Under the pieces are notes generated by a model that worked only from the letters and a program-made list of their open reading frames with translations, was not told the origin of the DNA and ran no database searches. Both the position numbers and the translations under genes were made by a program. This document shows positions 46,299-57,618 of a DNA stretch of 64,000 nucleotides, piece after piece. This stretch comes from Labia minor (Eukaryota > Arthropoda > Insecta > Dermaptera > Spongiphoridae), in contig OY720348.1 in assembly GCA_963082975.1 (NCBI GenBank), positions 51,472,421 through 51,536,420 on the forward strand, read 5' to 3'. Every line of letters starts with the position of its first letter. The stretch's first letter is position 1.

Positions 46299-47543
46299 AA
46301 CGTAAACGTTAGGTGTAAAAAATAAAAATGTAGAATTGAATCTAGTTTTTTTTTTTTATTTTTATTTATTTAAAATATATGAGAATTTACAGATATGAAT
46401 CAAATTGAATAGAATAAAAAAGTAAAGGGGAAAGTGTAGGGGATTGGAAATGAGGGAAAGAAACCCCCATTCGTTGAAATATAAATGACGGCTGGTTTAT
46501 TGCTCAGTGATGCATTTCCATTTACCCGTGATGTTTAATTAATTTACTAACAAATCCATTACTTGTAAAGAGCGAACGGGCCACTCCATCTCCCTTCGGT
46601 CGTTTTTTCTTGCTCCGCCACTCCTTCCATTCTCCGAACTCTCCCCGTTCCTTGGCTGATTTTTTTTCTCTCTTGTTCGACTTGAACAATTGTACCCCCC
46701 CCCCCTCCTTGACATGATCAGCTGATTTTCAAAATTGCCTTAACTTTCTTTCTTTCATTCGAAAGTGATTGTCTTCCCCCCCCCCTCCGCCCTATTACCT
46801 CTCCCATCATTCCTGAAAATGTATAGACATGTTCAAATACAACGCGCACTTGAATGACAAGAGGGAGCATATTTCACAAAAAAAAAAAAAAAATAAATAA
46901 ATAAATAAAATAAAATAAAAATAAATAATAATAATAAAAAATTCAATTTTTATAGAATAGGAATCAGGTGTCGTCAAAAAAGGGAAAAGTAAAAATCTTT
47001 CGAGCACTTTACTTAATATTTCATACAATAAATAGAATACATTTCTCAGCTAAAGCTTTCAAGCAGATATTGAAGACGACAAAAGTATTTTCAATATATG
47101 GAATATCACTAACAGAAACGGAAATATTTTAATTTTCAATAAAATACCATCTCTACCATTCGATTATCAAGTAAATATATATATATATATATATAATGGA
47201 AACTCGGATGTCGTCTTTAATTCCTTCTAGAAAAACCGACAATCAAAAACGACGAAAAGCAAATTAAATTTTCCTATAAAAAATAACTAAAAGCCAAGCA
47301 ATCCGTTCCAAGTCCCCCCATATCACTCAAGTATATGCTATTTTCAGCATAATTTTTTGGGTTTTGTTTCAAATATCAATACATTTTAAAACTGCTGCTT
47401 AATTGATAAAATTCATTACCTCTTATCTCAGAAATGTTTCATTGGTAACATTCTGTGATTTTGCCTACCAAAACACCAGATGTAAATATAAACGGTGCTT
47501 TCTCTTATTGAATGATGTTATATATTTGTTCAACTTTATATAA
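46299..47543. other. Unassigned; GC-higher island at ~46430-46830
   Basis: The island contains TTTAATTAATTTAC followed by pyrimidine-rich blocks and two C-runs, and appears once. The minus-strand frame 46807-47028 is largely simple sequence. Candidate regulatory DNA only; (TA)n at 47174-47194. Confidence 0.35.
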
Positions 47544-48095
47544 TAGTACCTGGTTCACCGAGTAGCCGCACGGTCATTAAAAAAAATTATTCCTTATTAT
47601 CGAGTTTGGCTGAAAATAATAATAACTAGTTCACCGAGTCACTATTCAAATAATTTAAAAGAACATAAAATAGCCATAAAACATGTACACCTTAAACGTA
47701 TGAATTAATGCTCTGAAAGACAGAAACGTTTGACCTGTTCATATATAATAATATATATTTCGAAATTTGATTTAATATAATATATTTTGTATTTACAGAA
47801 GGGCTGTCTGACGAAGTTGATGACGTCATATAAATTTCTTATTTTAAATTAAGAAAAAACTAATAAACGTTCTGAAACAATTTCAAATAATGTAAATGTA
47901 TGTATTAATGCAATAAAAAACAGATATAAAGATAACATAAATATTTTTAATTTTATTTTATTTATAATATATTTTGTATTTAAGGAAGCGCTGGTTGGCG
48001 TAGTTGATGGCGTCATATAAATTTAAATTAAGAAAAAACTAATGAAGATGATTTTTCCTGAGGCTGGAACCAATACAGATCGATTTTTCTTTATA
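47544..48095 (-). repeat. Composite of repeat E (copy 6) and repeat A pieces
   Basis: Minus strand: a 3' end of repeat E (GAACCAGGTACTA at 47544 with a decayed hairpin) and a second repeat E segment (CCTCAGGAAAAATC, GCGTCATATAA). Between them is a piece of repeat A (CAATTTCAAATAAT and neighbours, 47870-47960). The pieces are not in their usual order, so this is a rearranged block. Confidence 0.5.
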
Positions 48096-48895
48096 ATGCC
48101 TTTTACATTTTTCTTTTACTATTAAAATCCGCATTATGAAAATAAGAATAAATTATAATACCGTATATGTAATATCTATATACTGCAAATGAATGAGAAT
48201 CCTAATAGCATATTTTTATAACTAACTATATTGCAAAGAAAAAAAGAAAAAAAAAATAAATCATAATAATCCAAATATATCTTAATTAAAAATATAAAAA
48301 AATTCCACAAAAAGAAAAATAAAAAAAAAAAAATTAAAAATTCATTGTTCTCAAATGCTATTATCAATAAAGCAATTAGAAAATCTTTCACTCTGGTTGA
48401 ATTAATAAAATACAAATTCTAAAATCGAATTCAATTAACACTCAGCTGATAATTGTTTTACAGAAATCATTTATCATCCGACGATCTTACTGTATATATA
48501 ATACAGAAACTGGTTAAAATAACGATTTTACATTTATTCCATGAAATATTTTATTAATTTAGAAAACCAGCATCGTTTTATTTTAAATAGAATTGAATAT
48601 AAATTAAATTATTCACCCTTTAAGTTTTAAGAATAATTAAAAAGGATTCCTGGGTAAAAGAACAGCGCCTTTCCAGTTAAGATATTTTTTATTTTATTTA
48701 TTAATTTTTTTTTTTGTTAATATATTTAAAATTCATTAAATTTACATTTTATATTAATATATTTATTTTAAATAATTTATTAAATTAATTCAACATTATT
48801 TAAATAACAAAATGAAAAAGATTTTGTGTTTTTGTTTTGGTTTGTAATTAATAATCATTTTAATAAACTGTTAAATCAATATATTTATATATATA
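48096..48895. other. Unassigned AT-rich stretch
   Basis: No gene recognised. The minus frame 48176-48415 is F/L/I-rich AT translation. Confidence 0.55.
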
Positions 48896-50105
48896 CTAGC
48901 TGCTCAGAGCTCCTTCGTCGCTCTTCACATCTAGACGGGGGCTCCGCCCCCTGTACCCCCCCCCCCCCCTGAGTGTCCCTATTCTGAGCTATAACCATCT
49001 AACTCCTAACCTGTCCCATCTTTCTCACGTTCCTTCCTACATTGTCCACCCTGTTCACAATTGGTCTTCCACACAGACGTTTTCCAATCGAACTCCCCAC
49101 CAATATATTTTTCCTCTCCCATTCTAGCCATGTGCGCTGCCGATCCCAGCCTTCTCTATTTTATAACCTATATCTAGAGATGCATAGAGGTCATGCAATT
49201 CCTTGTTATGCAGTCTCCGCTATTCCCCGGTGTCCTCATCTTTCTTTGGCCCATAAATGCTGGGAAGAATCCTATTCTCAAATACTCTGAATCTATTCTC
49301 ATCTCCCAGGGTTATAGACCATGCCTCCCACCCATATAATACAATTAATAATTTAATAATTTTGATCATCTTTGATAATAATTTCCAGATTGTAACCTCG
49401 ATTTAAATTCTTTGCAAATATTATTCTCTCTGATACTAATTATTTTGTCTTATCACTATTAATTTCAAACCCCATCAATTTTCCTGCCTCGATTAATTTT
49501 TTTATGCTACTTTAAATGTTATTAATTTATTTAAAAAAAATCAAAGTAAACAAAATAAAAATAAAATATAAAATTAGCATAACACTAAACTACTATAAAA
49601 ATAATATTAAAAAATATATTATATATTAAAATCTTACGTGAAAATCCAATTATGAGATCAAATTTTCTTAATTAAAATAATTTACTCACATAATCTTAAA
49701 AATTAATAGTATTAAATTATAGCAGTAATGTGAATGTTTTCAAAGTTTAAAAGGCCAAAAAGATCAATTGAGATATTGTAAATATCAATAGATATATAAA
49801 AAGATTTTTATCTGCACATTGCTCAGAATTTAAATTACCGCCAAATTATCGCCACCAGCGCCTCTATTGACATATTTTTGTTCTACATAATTTCCACTAC
49901 CCGCCTATAATATATTCTTTATAATTTTTTTAAAATTTTTCTAATTCAAAAATCGAAAATCGGGCTTCGAGGTCTGGTGGCCAGCCCCTTTGTGCTTCCG
50001 TGTAAAAAATTCCAGGTCCCTGCGTGCGATAGTTTTTGCTGGAGAGCTCGGTCAAACAGACAAACAGGCAGACAGACACATTACACTTGCTTTTATTATT
50101 ATAGA
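48896..50105 (-). mobile_element. Non-autonomous Helitron, 1.2 kb, with RT fragment
   Basis: Minus strand: A|TCTATAATAATAAAAGCAAG at 50105 with a TGTCTGTCTG tract; the 3' end has GGGGGCGGAGCCCC, a partly decayed GAGCGACGAAGGAGCTC hairpin, then CTAG|T at 48896. The 5' end is unlike that of the other Helitrons, but the 3' end is the same. It carries a non-LTR coding tail at about 48975-49500. Confidence 0.85.
48975..49500 (-). pseudogene. Non-LTR retrotransposon 3' coding tail in a Helitron
   Basis: Frames on the minus strand show LMGFEINSDK near 49470 and MARMGEEKYIGGEFDWKTSV near 49110, with stops and shifts between. The order matches the better preserved copy at 38770-39257. It ends beside CTCAGAATAGGGACACTC, where the Helitron 3' end begins. 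The Helitron at 43660 has the same junction. Inactive fragment. Confidence 0.7.
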
Positions 50106-50561
50106 TACCAATGGAGGGGGGGGACGAGAAAACGTTAAGAATTGTATTATTGATTGATCAAACCCCCAATTATACATATTATTTTATTTTCTACTTTTAT
50201 AAACTACCTATTTTTTTAAAAAAATAAATATGACAATTGCTAAATATCATTAATATACAAAAAATCGCTGATCGCATTTTTTCTAAATAGGGAGGGCTAT
50301 CCCCTCATCCTAGAGTGATTTCCCCTCCACCACAATCTTCTACTCAAACGTTCCGGATCATAAAAAAGTCATTTTGACAAAGATTTTTATTTTATTTATT
50401 TATTTATTTTTTTGAATTAGAAATCTCATTAGTTGAGATTCACCCACCTCTTACAATATTTATCGTGGTTAGGTTAGGTTAGGTTATGTTTTGTTGGAAT
50501 GCCCCAATCGCGGGAACAGCTTGGCCGGGGGTGGGGGTCGGCTCATGCACCAACTCTTACC
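50106..50561. other. Unassigned; short TTAGG-type run
   Basis: No gene recognised. A G-run at 50116 and a TTAGG run at 50467-50486; otherwise mixed sequence. Confidence 0.5.
50467..50486 (+). repeat. Short interstitial (TTAGG)n
   Basis: About three and a half units of GGTTA. TTAGG is the common arthropod telomere unit. The run is too short to mark a telomere. Confidence 0.6.
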
Positions 50562-51583
50562 TCAGCTTCTCAGAGTGCCTTCTGCGCTCTTCGCGCCTAG
50601 ACAGTAGGCAGCACCTGTACCCCCGAATTAAAAAATAGTATTTGGTTGAAAGTCTGTATACAGAGGATTCTAATTAATTTTAATTCAATCACAATATTAA
50701 AATAATAATGGGGTTTTAGTGTATATAACTCCTTTGTTGATCTTTTTTCGACTTTTATATTGTTTATATACGATATTAATAATGACAACACGTTCTTTTA
50801 TTTTATGAAAATTTCTTTATAGATGTCCTCAGAAAAATGAACATGGTTTAATAAACCAATGTTTAATTTATATCATCATAGGACATCTTTGCTAAAAAAA
50901 ATATGTAATAAAAATAAACAAAACGGGCTACCTTATAAATTTTTACTCTACTACTTTTTAGAGATATTTACAACGAATGCAAAGTAACAAAATATAACAA
51001 GTAAAGAAATAAATAATTCTATATAATATAAGTATAAAGAAAGTAGCAATTCAAAAAATATTCAGACCTATTTTACTTTTTTTCCGAAATAACCATTGTG
51101 CCCTTCTTTCTTTAACCACAATCGACCTTTTGTCTCATTTGGATCTTTGTTTTCACTCAAATTTGCCAATTGAACAATTTTTCAAAATATAAATTTAAAT
51201 ATTACATGCTTTATTTTAGAAAATATTAATCAATTAGCAGTGATATTCAATTTAATTTAATTTTACTTTTAATATTATAGAATATTAAAACTAAAAATAA
51301 AAATTTAAATATTTTAAACATTCTTTGTATGGAAATTTCTAGAATTATTAATTTTATATTGAGTGTCAACTTCAAACTGATCCACCAGAGGCGCCACTAG
51401 GAGCGTTGTTTATATTGGTTGGGTCGGTATTTTGCCCATAACTTTGGAACGGATCAACTTTTTTGAAATTTTCAACCTTATACCTTATCCTTAGGTTATG
51501 ATGGTTCTAATGAAACCCGGACCATTAAGATCCATGAAGCCGTTAAGGAGAAGTTTAGGAGTTTAGTCGTTTAATTATATAGA
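50562..51583 (-). mobile_element. Non-autonomous Helitron, ~1.0 kb
   Basis: Minus strand: TCTATATAATTAAACGACTA at 51583 (flanked by T rather than A). The 3' end has GTACAGGTGCTGCC, the hairpin GAGCGCAGAAGGCACTC and CTGA at 50562-50565. Both the hairpin and the end have mutations. It has ~430 bp of interior that the 531-bp copies at 45405 and 60186 lack. Non-coding. Confidence 0.75.
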
Positions 51584-51834
51584 ATGTTTTAAAAGTTAAA
51601 AGAATTTAATTGATTCTGATCAGAAGTTTTCGATTGTTTGTCAAAAATTTTACAACTTGCATACTTTACTAATCTAACTTTGCACCTTCGGATTACCCTT
51701 TCTTTCGGTGTCTACAAAATTTTGGAAACGATACAACGTTCATTCAAATGGAAATTGTATGTGATTTTATCATGCCATTGTCATATACAAAATTTCTTTT
51801 AGATCAGAATAAATTGAATGAAGTATTTTAAAAG

Positions 51835-51920
51835 ATGAAGAATATCCGTTTTACAGATCATAGAATACCTTTACTCCCCTTGATATAGATAGCCCTTTCC
51901 TAGGATGTATAAAAGTTAAA
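51835..51920 (+). mobile_element. SINE H body, copy 7
   Basis: ATCCGTTTTACAGATCATAG, CCTTTACTCCCCTTGATATA, CCTAGGATGTATAAAAG. Diverged copy without a visible head. Confidence 0.5.
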
Positions 51921-52519
51921 GTTCGAAATTTTAATATATGTTTTAAAATAATTTTCCAATTAAAAAAGTACAAAATTAAAAAAAAAAAATAATTAAGATT
52001 ATTTATTAACAATATTTTCTCTCATATTTAAATTTCAAACTTTGCATTCAATATAGGTATATATATATATATATTTAATATAAAGTGAAGTTTGATGTAA
52101 TAAAATGCTAAACCATGCCCTTTATAATCCAAACATCATAACGAAAGAGACAGTACAAGTTTGACATACAAATAAAGTAATATGAATAACATTAATAAAA
52201 ATTACATTTAAAGTTATATTTAATATTTTATGCAAATAATAAACAATAATCAAATCAGTTAGTTGATCTGTAGTTAAGTATTTTCTATTTAAATAAAAGA
52301 TGGTTAAATATTTATTAATAAAAAACAAATAAAATGTTTGCGATAAATTTCAAAATTAGTTAATTATGGAACTCTTCGTAAATAACAATAAAACAAATGT
52401 CAATCAGACACACACATTATAACATATTAATAAATTTTCTATTTTGATCAATTATTAAAACAAAATAAACTCAACTTCTAGAAATTGAATCGGTAAAAAG
52501 ATTTCTGACACACAACCAC
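51921..52519. other. Unassigned AT-rich stretch
   Basis: No gene recognised; (TA)n at about 52057-52074. Confidence 0.5.
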
Positions 52520-52680
52520 ACACATATATACATGCGGGAAAAACAATTTTTTTGCTATCAGAATGACTTGAAACGTGGAGATGTATCAAAAACCGCATAT
52601 TGGGATAAGAATATCTTTAATTTCAAAAAAGTATTATCCAAATCCACGAAAAGGCGTTTACTTGAATAATTACCCTTTTG
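52520..52680 (-). repeat. Repeat G fragment joined to foldback F right arm
   Basis: 52535-52605 is the complement of the repeat G part near 13775 (ATCAGAATGACTTGAAACGT). 52620-52670 is the F right arm (AGTATTATCCAAATCCACGA). The junction suggests one inserted in the other, with later deletion. Confidence 0.5.
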
Positions 52681-52761
52681 ATTGTAAAATAATAATTAAA
52701 ATTTTTTAATAAAATTGATGAATTTCTTAAGAAGATTGGTAATTTTCATTACCAATTACTG

Positions 52762-52990
52762 CCACGGACCATCAACCTAATTTTTCAGTATATTTTTGTG
52801 TGTTCCTATGAATGCACTCATATCCATCTCGGACCAAATAGTTACTCGTTGTGCATGGATAGGCTGTTTCACAGTCATCTCTAGATTCTCTGATCTCTAA
52901 ATGCAAAATTGTGGCTTATTGACACATCCTCCGAGATCCAAATGAGCTTCATTGGATGGAGTACCATCTAAGACAGCCTTTACAATGATG
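52762..52990 (-). pseudogene. Tc1/mariner-superfamily transposase core fragment
   Basis: Minus strand reads GTPSNEAHLDLGGCVNKPQF, then a stop, then RSENLEMTVKQPIHAQRVTIW. This follows the order of arthropod IS630/Tc1-type transposases around the first catalytic aspartate (normally ...SDEAHF...), then the N-K, ENP and HPQRVTVW blocks. Here the catalytic Asp is Asn. Stops and lack of flanking domains show that it is dead. No terminal repeats identified. Confidence 0.65.
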
Positions 52991-54369
52991 TTTTGTTTCA
53001 TTATTAAATGAAACTATTCAATCCTTCAGAGAAACTCAAGATTTTTTTTTTTAAATTTTAATTAGTTTTTATTATAATCAATTCAAATTTCAAAAATTAA
53101 ATGACCCATTTTAAAAATAATATTTAAATACGTTACAAAAAAACTTATCAGAATTAGTAGAGCTAAAATATAGGAAAAGACAATATAAGCGCCGCCAATT
53201 TTAAGTAGAAGATGCAAGAAAAATAGTATTATTATTATTAATATTCTCCTAACACCTTCCACTATACGAAGAATGAAAAGAAGTGACTACTATAATCAAA
53301 AATTACCTATTACAAATATATAATGTATATATATATATATATATATTTAAAATATAATAATAATATATAATATAGTATATATAATAAAAATATTATTATT
53401 ATTAATACTCTCCTAACAACTTCCAACCATTCGAAGTATATAAATTTAGAATTACATTCACAACGCCTGCTCTATCAATTACGGCCCCGGGCAATAGAAT
53501 AAATTGGCGCCCTATACTCGTAAAATTTATTACATTCCTAACCAAAATTCTGACGAGCAGATTTGCCGCCTCGGACAAATGCCAGTTTTGCCGCCATCTG
53601 AGAAGTGACTTTATTATAATTAACAATTATATATATATATATGTTTTTTTTAGATTTTTTAAATCTAGAATCGAATTACTTTACTCAAAAAAAACACGAT
53701 ATGATACAATAATAGTAAAAAACTTGAGACATTTTTTTTCTATATCAACTTCAACTTTCTTGTAATAAGTATCCAAGTCTGTTTTTTTTATTCGAAATGA
53801 TTGATTTCATGATAAATATATATATATATATATATATATAAAGTTTCTTATTATAAAAAGTTTTCTTTCTGAACCTTTAACAGTGATATTCATTTTTTAA
53901 AAGTTTCCAAAAACTTTTTTATTTTTCTATTTTTTTTTTTTTTTTTTGTACTTTTTGTTCGCTTTTAATTTTTTTTTTTCCTTTTTTTCCAAACAAATTA
54001 AATATTACTTAATGATCCAGAGGAGGTTACCTCTCTCTTCGAGGTTTTAACTCTTCCTAAATATTATTATTTCCATTCAATGTAGTGGTGCGTGTGTCCT
54101 CAGGGGCGGATTATGTCCTTAGTGGACCCCAAGGCACCTTTAATATTTGAAGACACTAATAAACTAGAAGAAATCTCATAAAGAGTTCCGGTTATTTAAA
54201 AAGAAAAGAAAAAAAATTAATATGATCCATTTTTATAAAATTAGGAAATTTGAAAATAATAGTAAAAACTAAATTTTTGACAATTTTTTAATGAATTTTG
54301 ATGCTGTAAGAGAGGAATTTATATTATTATTATTTAAAAAAAAAATGAAATTACTATAATTTTAGTACA
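52991..54369. other. Unassigned; possible hAT-like scraps
   Basis: CAGGGGCGGATTATG near 54101 resembles a hAT 5' end, and 53510-53605 has TTTGCCGCC words also seen in the MITE at 33120. Neither has a matching partner end or target duplication. The minus frame 53402-53626 is unrecognised. (TA)n at 53326-53346 and 53817-53840. Confidence 0.35.
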
Positions 54370-54616
54370 GCGAAACTGGAATTAGTGCTGGGTGAAGGAT
54401 CGACGATGCCTGAACCGCAAACGATCCCGTGGTTCAATCCTGACTCGAGATAACACAAATCCCTAAGTACTTAATGCACTACCTAAGTGACGCCAGGCCT
54501 GCATTAATTACCCAAGTGGGCAGTTTCGGTTCTAGGACTTACTATCTTCAGAGCTTCAAATAAATTTCATCTTAAAGTGTGTGGAACATGAATTGCCCCT
54601 ATTATTATTATTATTA
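54370..54616 (+). mobile_element. Possible tRNA-derived SINE with (ATT)n tail
   Basis: GTGGTTCAATCCTGACTCGAG at 54430 includes a B-box match (GGTTCAATCC). An A-box-like AGTGCTGGGTGAAGG lies about 45 bp upstream, and the segment ends in (ATT)5. Length ~245 bp fits a SINE. No second copy was found in the window, so family status is unproven. Confidence 0.45.
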
Positions 54617-55184
54617 GCTTAAAGGGATTTTGAAATTACTTCTACACAAGTAAACAAGGACATAGTAATATTTTATCAATGAATTTGTAAGTCTGGAAAT
54701 CAACTCAATTAGAAATGATTACTTTTTCATTCATCATTACTTTTGGAGCTATATCTTTTTAAATTTAATTATATATTTAGTTGATTTAAATCCAAATTAA
54801 AATCAGTTGAATATATGTGGTAGCACCCATATGATTTTTAAATCGATACATATATAGTTACAGTAGTTGAAATATATTTAAATCCAATGCCTACCCTCAT
54901 TCTAAATTTATGTTATTATTTAAAAACAAAATTGTTTTAAGCAATAAAATATTGAATATAAAAATATTTAATATAATTAAAGTTTAAATAATAAACTATA
55001 TTTTAAAAATTGACTAAGATGTAAAAAAAAAATAATCTTTTACAGAGGATTTTTAAAACCTCCAATAAAAAGAAACGAAGTATGATATAAAAATTATTGA
55101 AAAAGAAAAAAACAAAGTGATTATGAGTTGATTATTTTAGAAGAAAAAGTGTTACTTATTAATGAAGTGTTATATTATGGTATG
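54617..55184. other. Unassigned AT-rich stretch
   Basis: No gene or repeat recognised. Confidence 0.5.
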
Positions 55185-55410
55185 TAAGGATATATATAAA
55201 TTATAGCTCTATAAAAGAATATAATTGCAAAGAAATAAAATAGAAAGCAAATGAAAACTAAATGCGCCAAACGTGTTTCGCTGTATATGAACCAATTCAT
55301 CGATAAACTTTGTCAGGCTTATAGAAAAATTATTTTATTCTTTTTGGTCCATGAGAAAAACGTTATTTTATAAAATTTTTTTTATATTTATATTATTTCT
55401 CTTTGGTATA
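55185..55410 (-). repeat. Interspersed repeat L, copy 2
   Basis: Minus-strand counterpart of 2158-2365, sharing AAAATAACGTTTTTC, AAGCCT.ACAAAGTT and TTTAGTTTTCATTTG. It extends slightly further on the 55185 side. Confidence 0.65.
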
Positions 55411-55499
55411 TATATATATATATGTTTAGATATATCAAGTTTATAGATTTGAAACTAATCAACCTAGTATATATATATATATATATATATGGTATCTTT

Positions 55500-55705
55500 C
55501 GATCTATATGGCTGAAAGTTTTTAACTGAAGCAACTAGATTCCTCCAACTGACACTATCATAATTTCCTAAATATCTACCTTTCAATTGGGTTTATCCAC
55601 CAATCCTGCCTCAATTAGTTTCCCCGTAAACAACCTTCTTCACTTTACCTCTTAACGCAATCTCTTCCCTTTTAGCTAGTTTTGGAGTGGCATAAGTTCT
55701 TACAC
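55500..55705 (-). pseudogene. Decayed non-LTR 3' coding tail
   Basis: Minus-strand frames read KLAKREEIALRGKVKKVVYG, then LKGRYLGNYDSVSWRNLVAS and VKNF. The order (R-MEE, V--G-P region, W-R--VA-AK) parallels the tail at 38770-39257 but is heavily mutated. Weak evidence on its own. Confidence 0.35.
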
Positions 55706-57168
55706 ATAGCATTAATAATTTATTTATTTATTTATTTAAATCTTTAAATAGTTCATACAAAAGAGTTAAAATATAATACAATATAATAGTATATTCTATA
55801 GTTCTTTAGTGTCTAATTTTTAGTTTTGGGATGAAATAGGCTCATTTTGGACGTAGGTCATGAAGTCATCATCCCATCTCATAATTTCCCTTCTTCCTTT
55901 TCGCATCCACCATTCAGATATTATCTTGGTCAATCTTTTGTTCTTATAGCATTAATAATAATAATTATTTTCATTTTATCGAAAGTTGTACTCCCTTTAT
56001 TTTTTTTTTCCTATTCCCTCTTCCTTCTTTCCACTTTCTGTCTGTTTAAACTGAACATTTCAAAACAAATTGCTCGTCCATGGAACAAGAAACCGTTCTC
56101 CAAATTCGACTGATTGTGATACTGGCGAATGAAATAATTCAACTGGTAGAGATGTCAAGACCAACCAAGAGACTCACTTTTTCATTTCATTTCATCTATT
56201 TTTCTATTTTTTTTTCCTCTCTTTTTTTTCCCCAATAAAACTTCTTTATTCAATTTGGATTTATTTCCTTCAAGAACGGATATTGATTTTAAGAAATGTT
56301 TCACCGGATTATCATTATTATTATTATTATTATTAATAAAAGTAAATATTTTGATAAATTCCATTGTATATTTTGTGTGAATGTATATGTGAGTGTGTGT
56401 ATTGAACAGTATTTCCTATTCCCTATGTAAACAGGTGTTGAAGAAAACACAGTTTATGAAAGTCGACCTCAAAAAAAAAAAAGATAGAGAGAAGCTAAAT
56501 CAATCTCCTGAATCAAATCCTTTCAATTAAGCGACGTGCAGCAGCCACTTTTATTTGACCAGCTGAGAGAGTGGGGTAAAAAAATAATTACATCTGATCC
56601 GTGTATTGCCCAAAAAGCACGTTCCAACGTTATTGGTTCATTCCGGAGGCAACGCTAGCTTTTGGGCCAGTGGAAGGCCCCCAAGACGGCCCTGGATCAA
56701 CTGGACCCCCAAGAGCCCCCCCCCCTTCTCCAGGATTTAATAATAACGAAATATCGTCTCCACTATTGAAATTGAATTCTAAAGACGTAGCAGACAAGCA
56801 AATAACAATCTTCATTTAAAGAGTTTCCTCTCTCCAAGGAGAAGCTAAAAAAGACTCTAATGAATTTTCGACGTAAATCTCTTTTGTGTATATATTGGAC
56901 ATTATTGAAATCAAATCCCGAAGGCCTCGTTTAATTTACATTAGTTGTATTGATTTAAAAAATTCAACCCCCCACCCCCACCCCCTCCCCCCATCACCCT
57001 CTTCATCCCCACTGACAAGCAACTCACAGCTCCCATAGGCTCAAATATATATATATTATATGTATATACATGCATTTTTTTTAAATAAGTAAATTCAATA
57101 TAAATGTAAATCAAATAGAGAGTAGTGTGCATTTAAAATATCTTTCTTTTTTTTCCTCTTTTTATAAA

Positions 57169-57208
<40 letters not shown>

Positions 57209-57618
57209 AATTCCATTTTTTAATTTTTTTTTCATTCCCTAAAAATAAAAAAAAATGTTTTTTCTGGTATTTCAAAAATTTCTCTGATACTTTCAAAATT
57301 GTTAAAATTCTATTTAATATTTTTATAAAAAATCATTTAAATTATACATATATATATAATTTATTCTCAAATGTTTTTTAATCATTGTACATATCGGTTA
57401 ATTTTGTGTTGTACTATGATACCTGACAACAATAAAGAAATTTGATTTTGATAAGCGAATAAGTTACCAGTCTCAAATGATTTCTATAATGTTGCTATCT
57501 TCATTTAATCTAATATTTATTTATTTATTTAAAGATTTAAGTGTGTGTTGGCTCATTTACAGCGATTCTAAAGGCATTAGGGAATTCATTTATTTATTTG
57601 ATACTAGGATTACGAGGA
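55706..57618. other. Unassigned; several GC-higher patches
   Basis: 55845-56165 and 56510-57010 are mixed in composition. The second contains the G/P-rich frame listed separately and a C-rich block at 56966-56995. (TA)n at 57175-57202. No repeat recognised. Confidence 0.4.
56598..56817 (+). other. Open frame with Gly/Pro-rich segment, possible exon
   Basis: From a stop at 56595 to a TAA at 56815 the frame is open for about 70 codons. It holds FGPVEGPQDGPGSTGPPRAP and then SSPLLKLNSKDVADKQITIF. The composition is unlike the AT-driven frames around it. There is no ATG start, so it could only be an exon; AG at 56616-56617 is a possible acceptor. I cannot name a family. Chance opening of a GC-rich patch is just as likely. 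Confidence 0.2.

Noticed and set aside
50467..50486. Telomere or subtelomere
   Set aside because: Only about three and a half units, flanked by ordinary interspersed repeats.
53505..53610. hAT relic related to the MITE at 33120
   Set aside because: Only short shared words (TTTGCCGCC); no ends or duplication.
54101..54115. hAT 5' end CAGGGGCGGATTATG
   Set aside because: No matching inverted end or 8-bp duplication found downstream.
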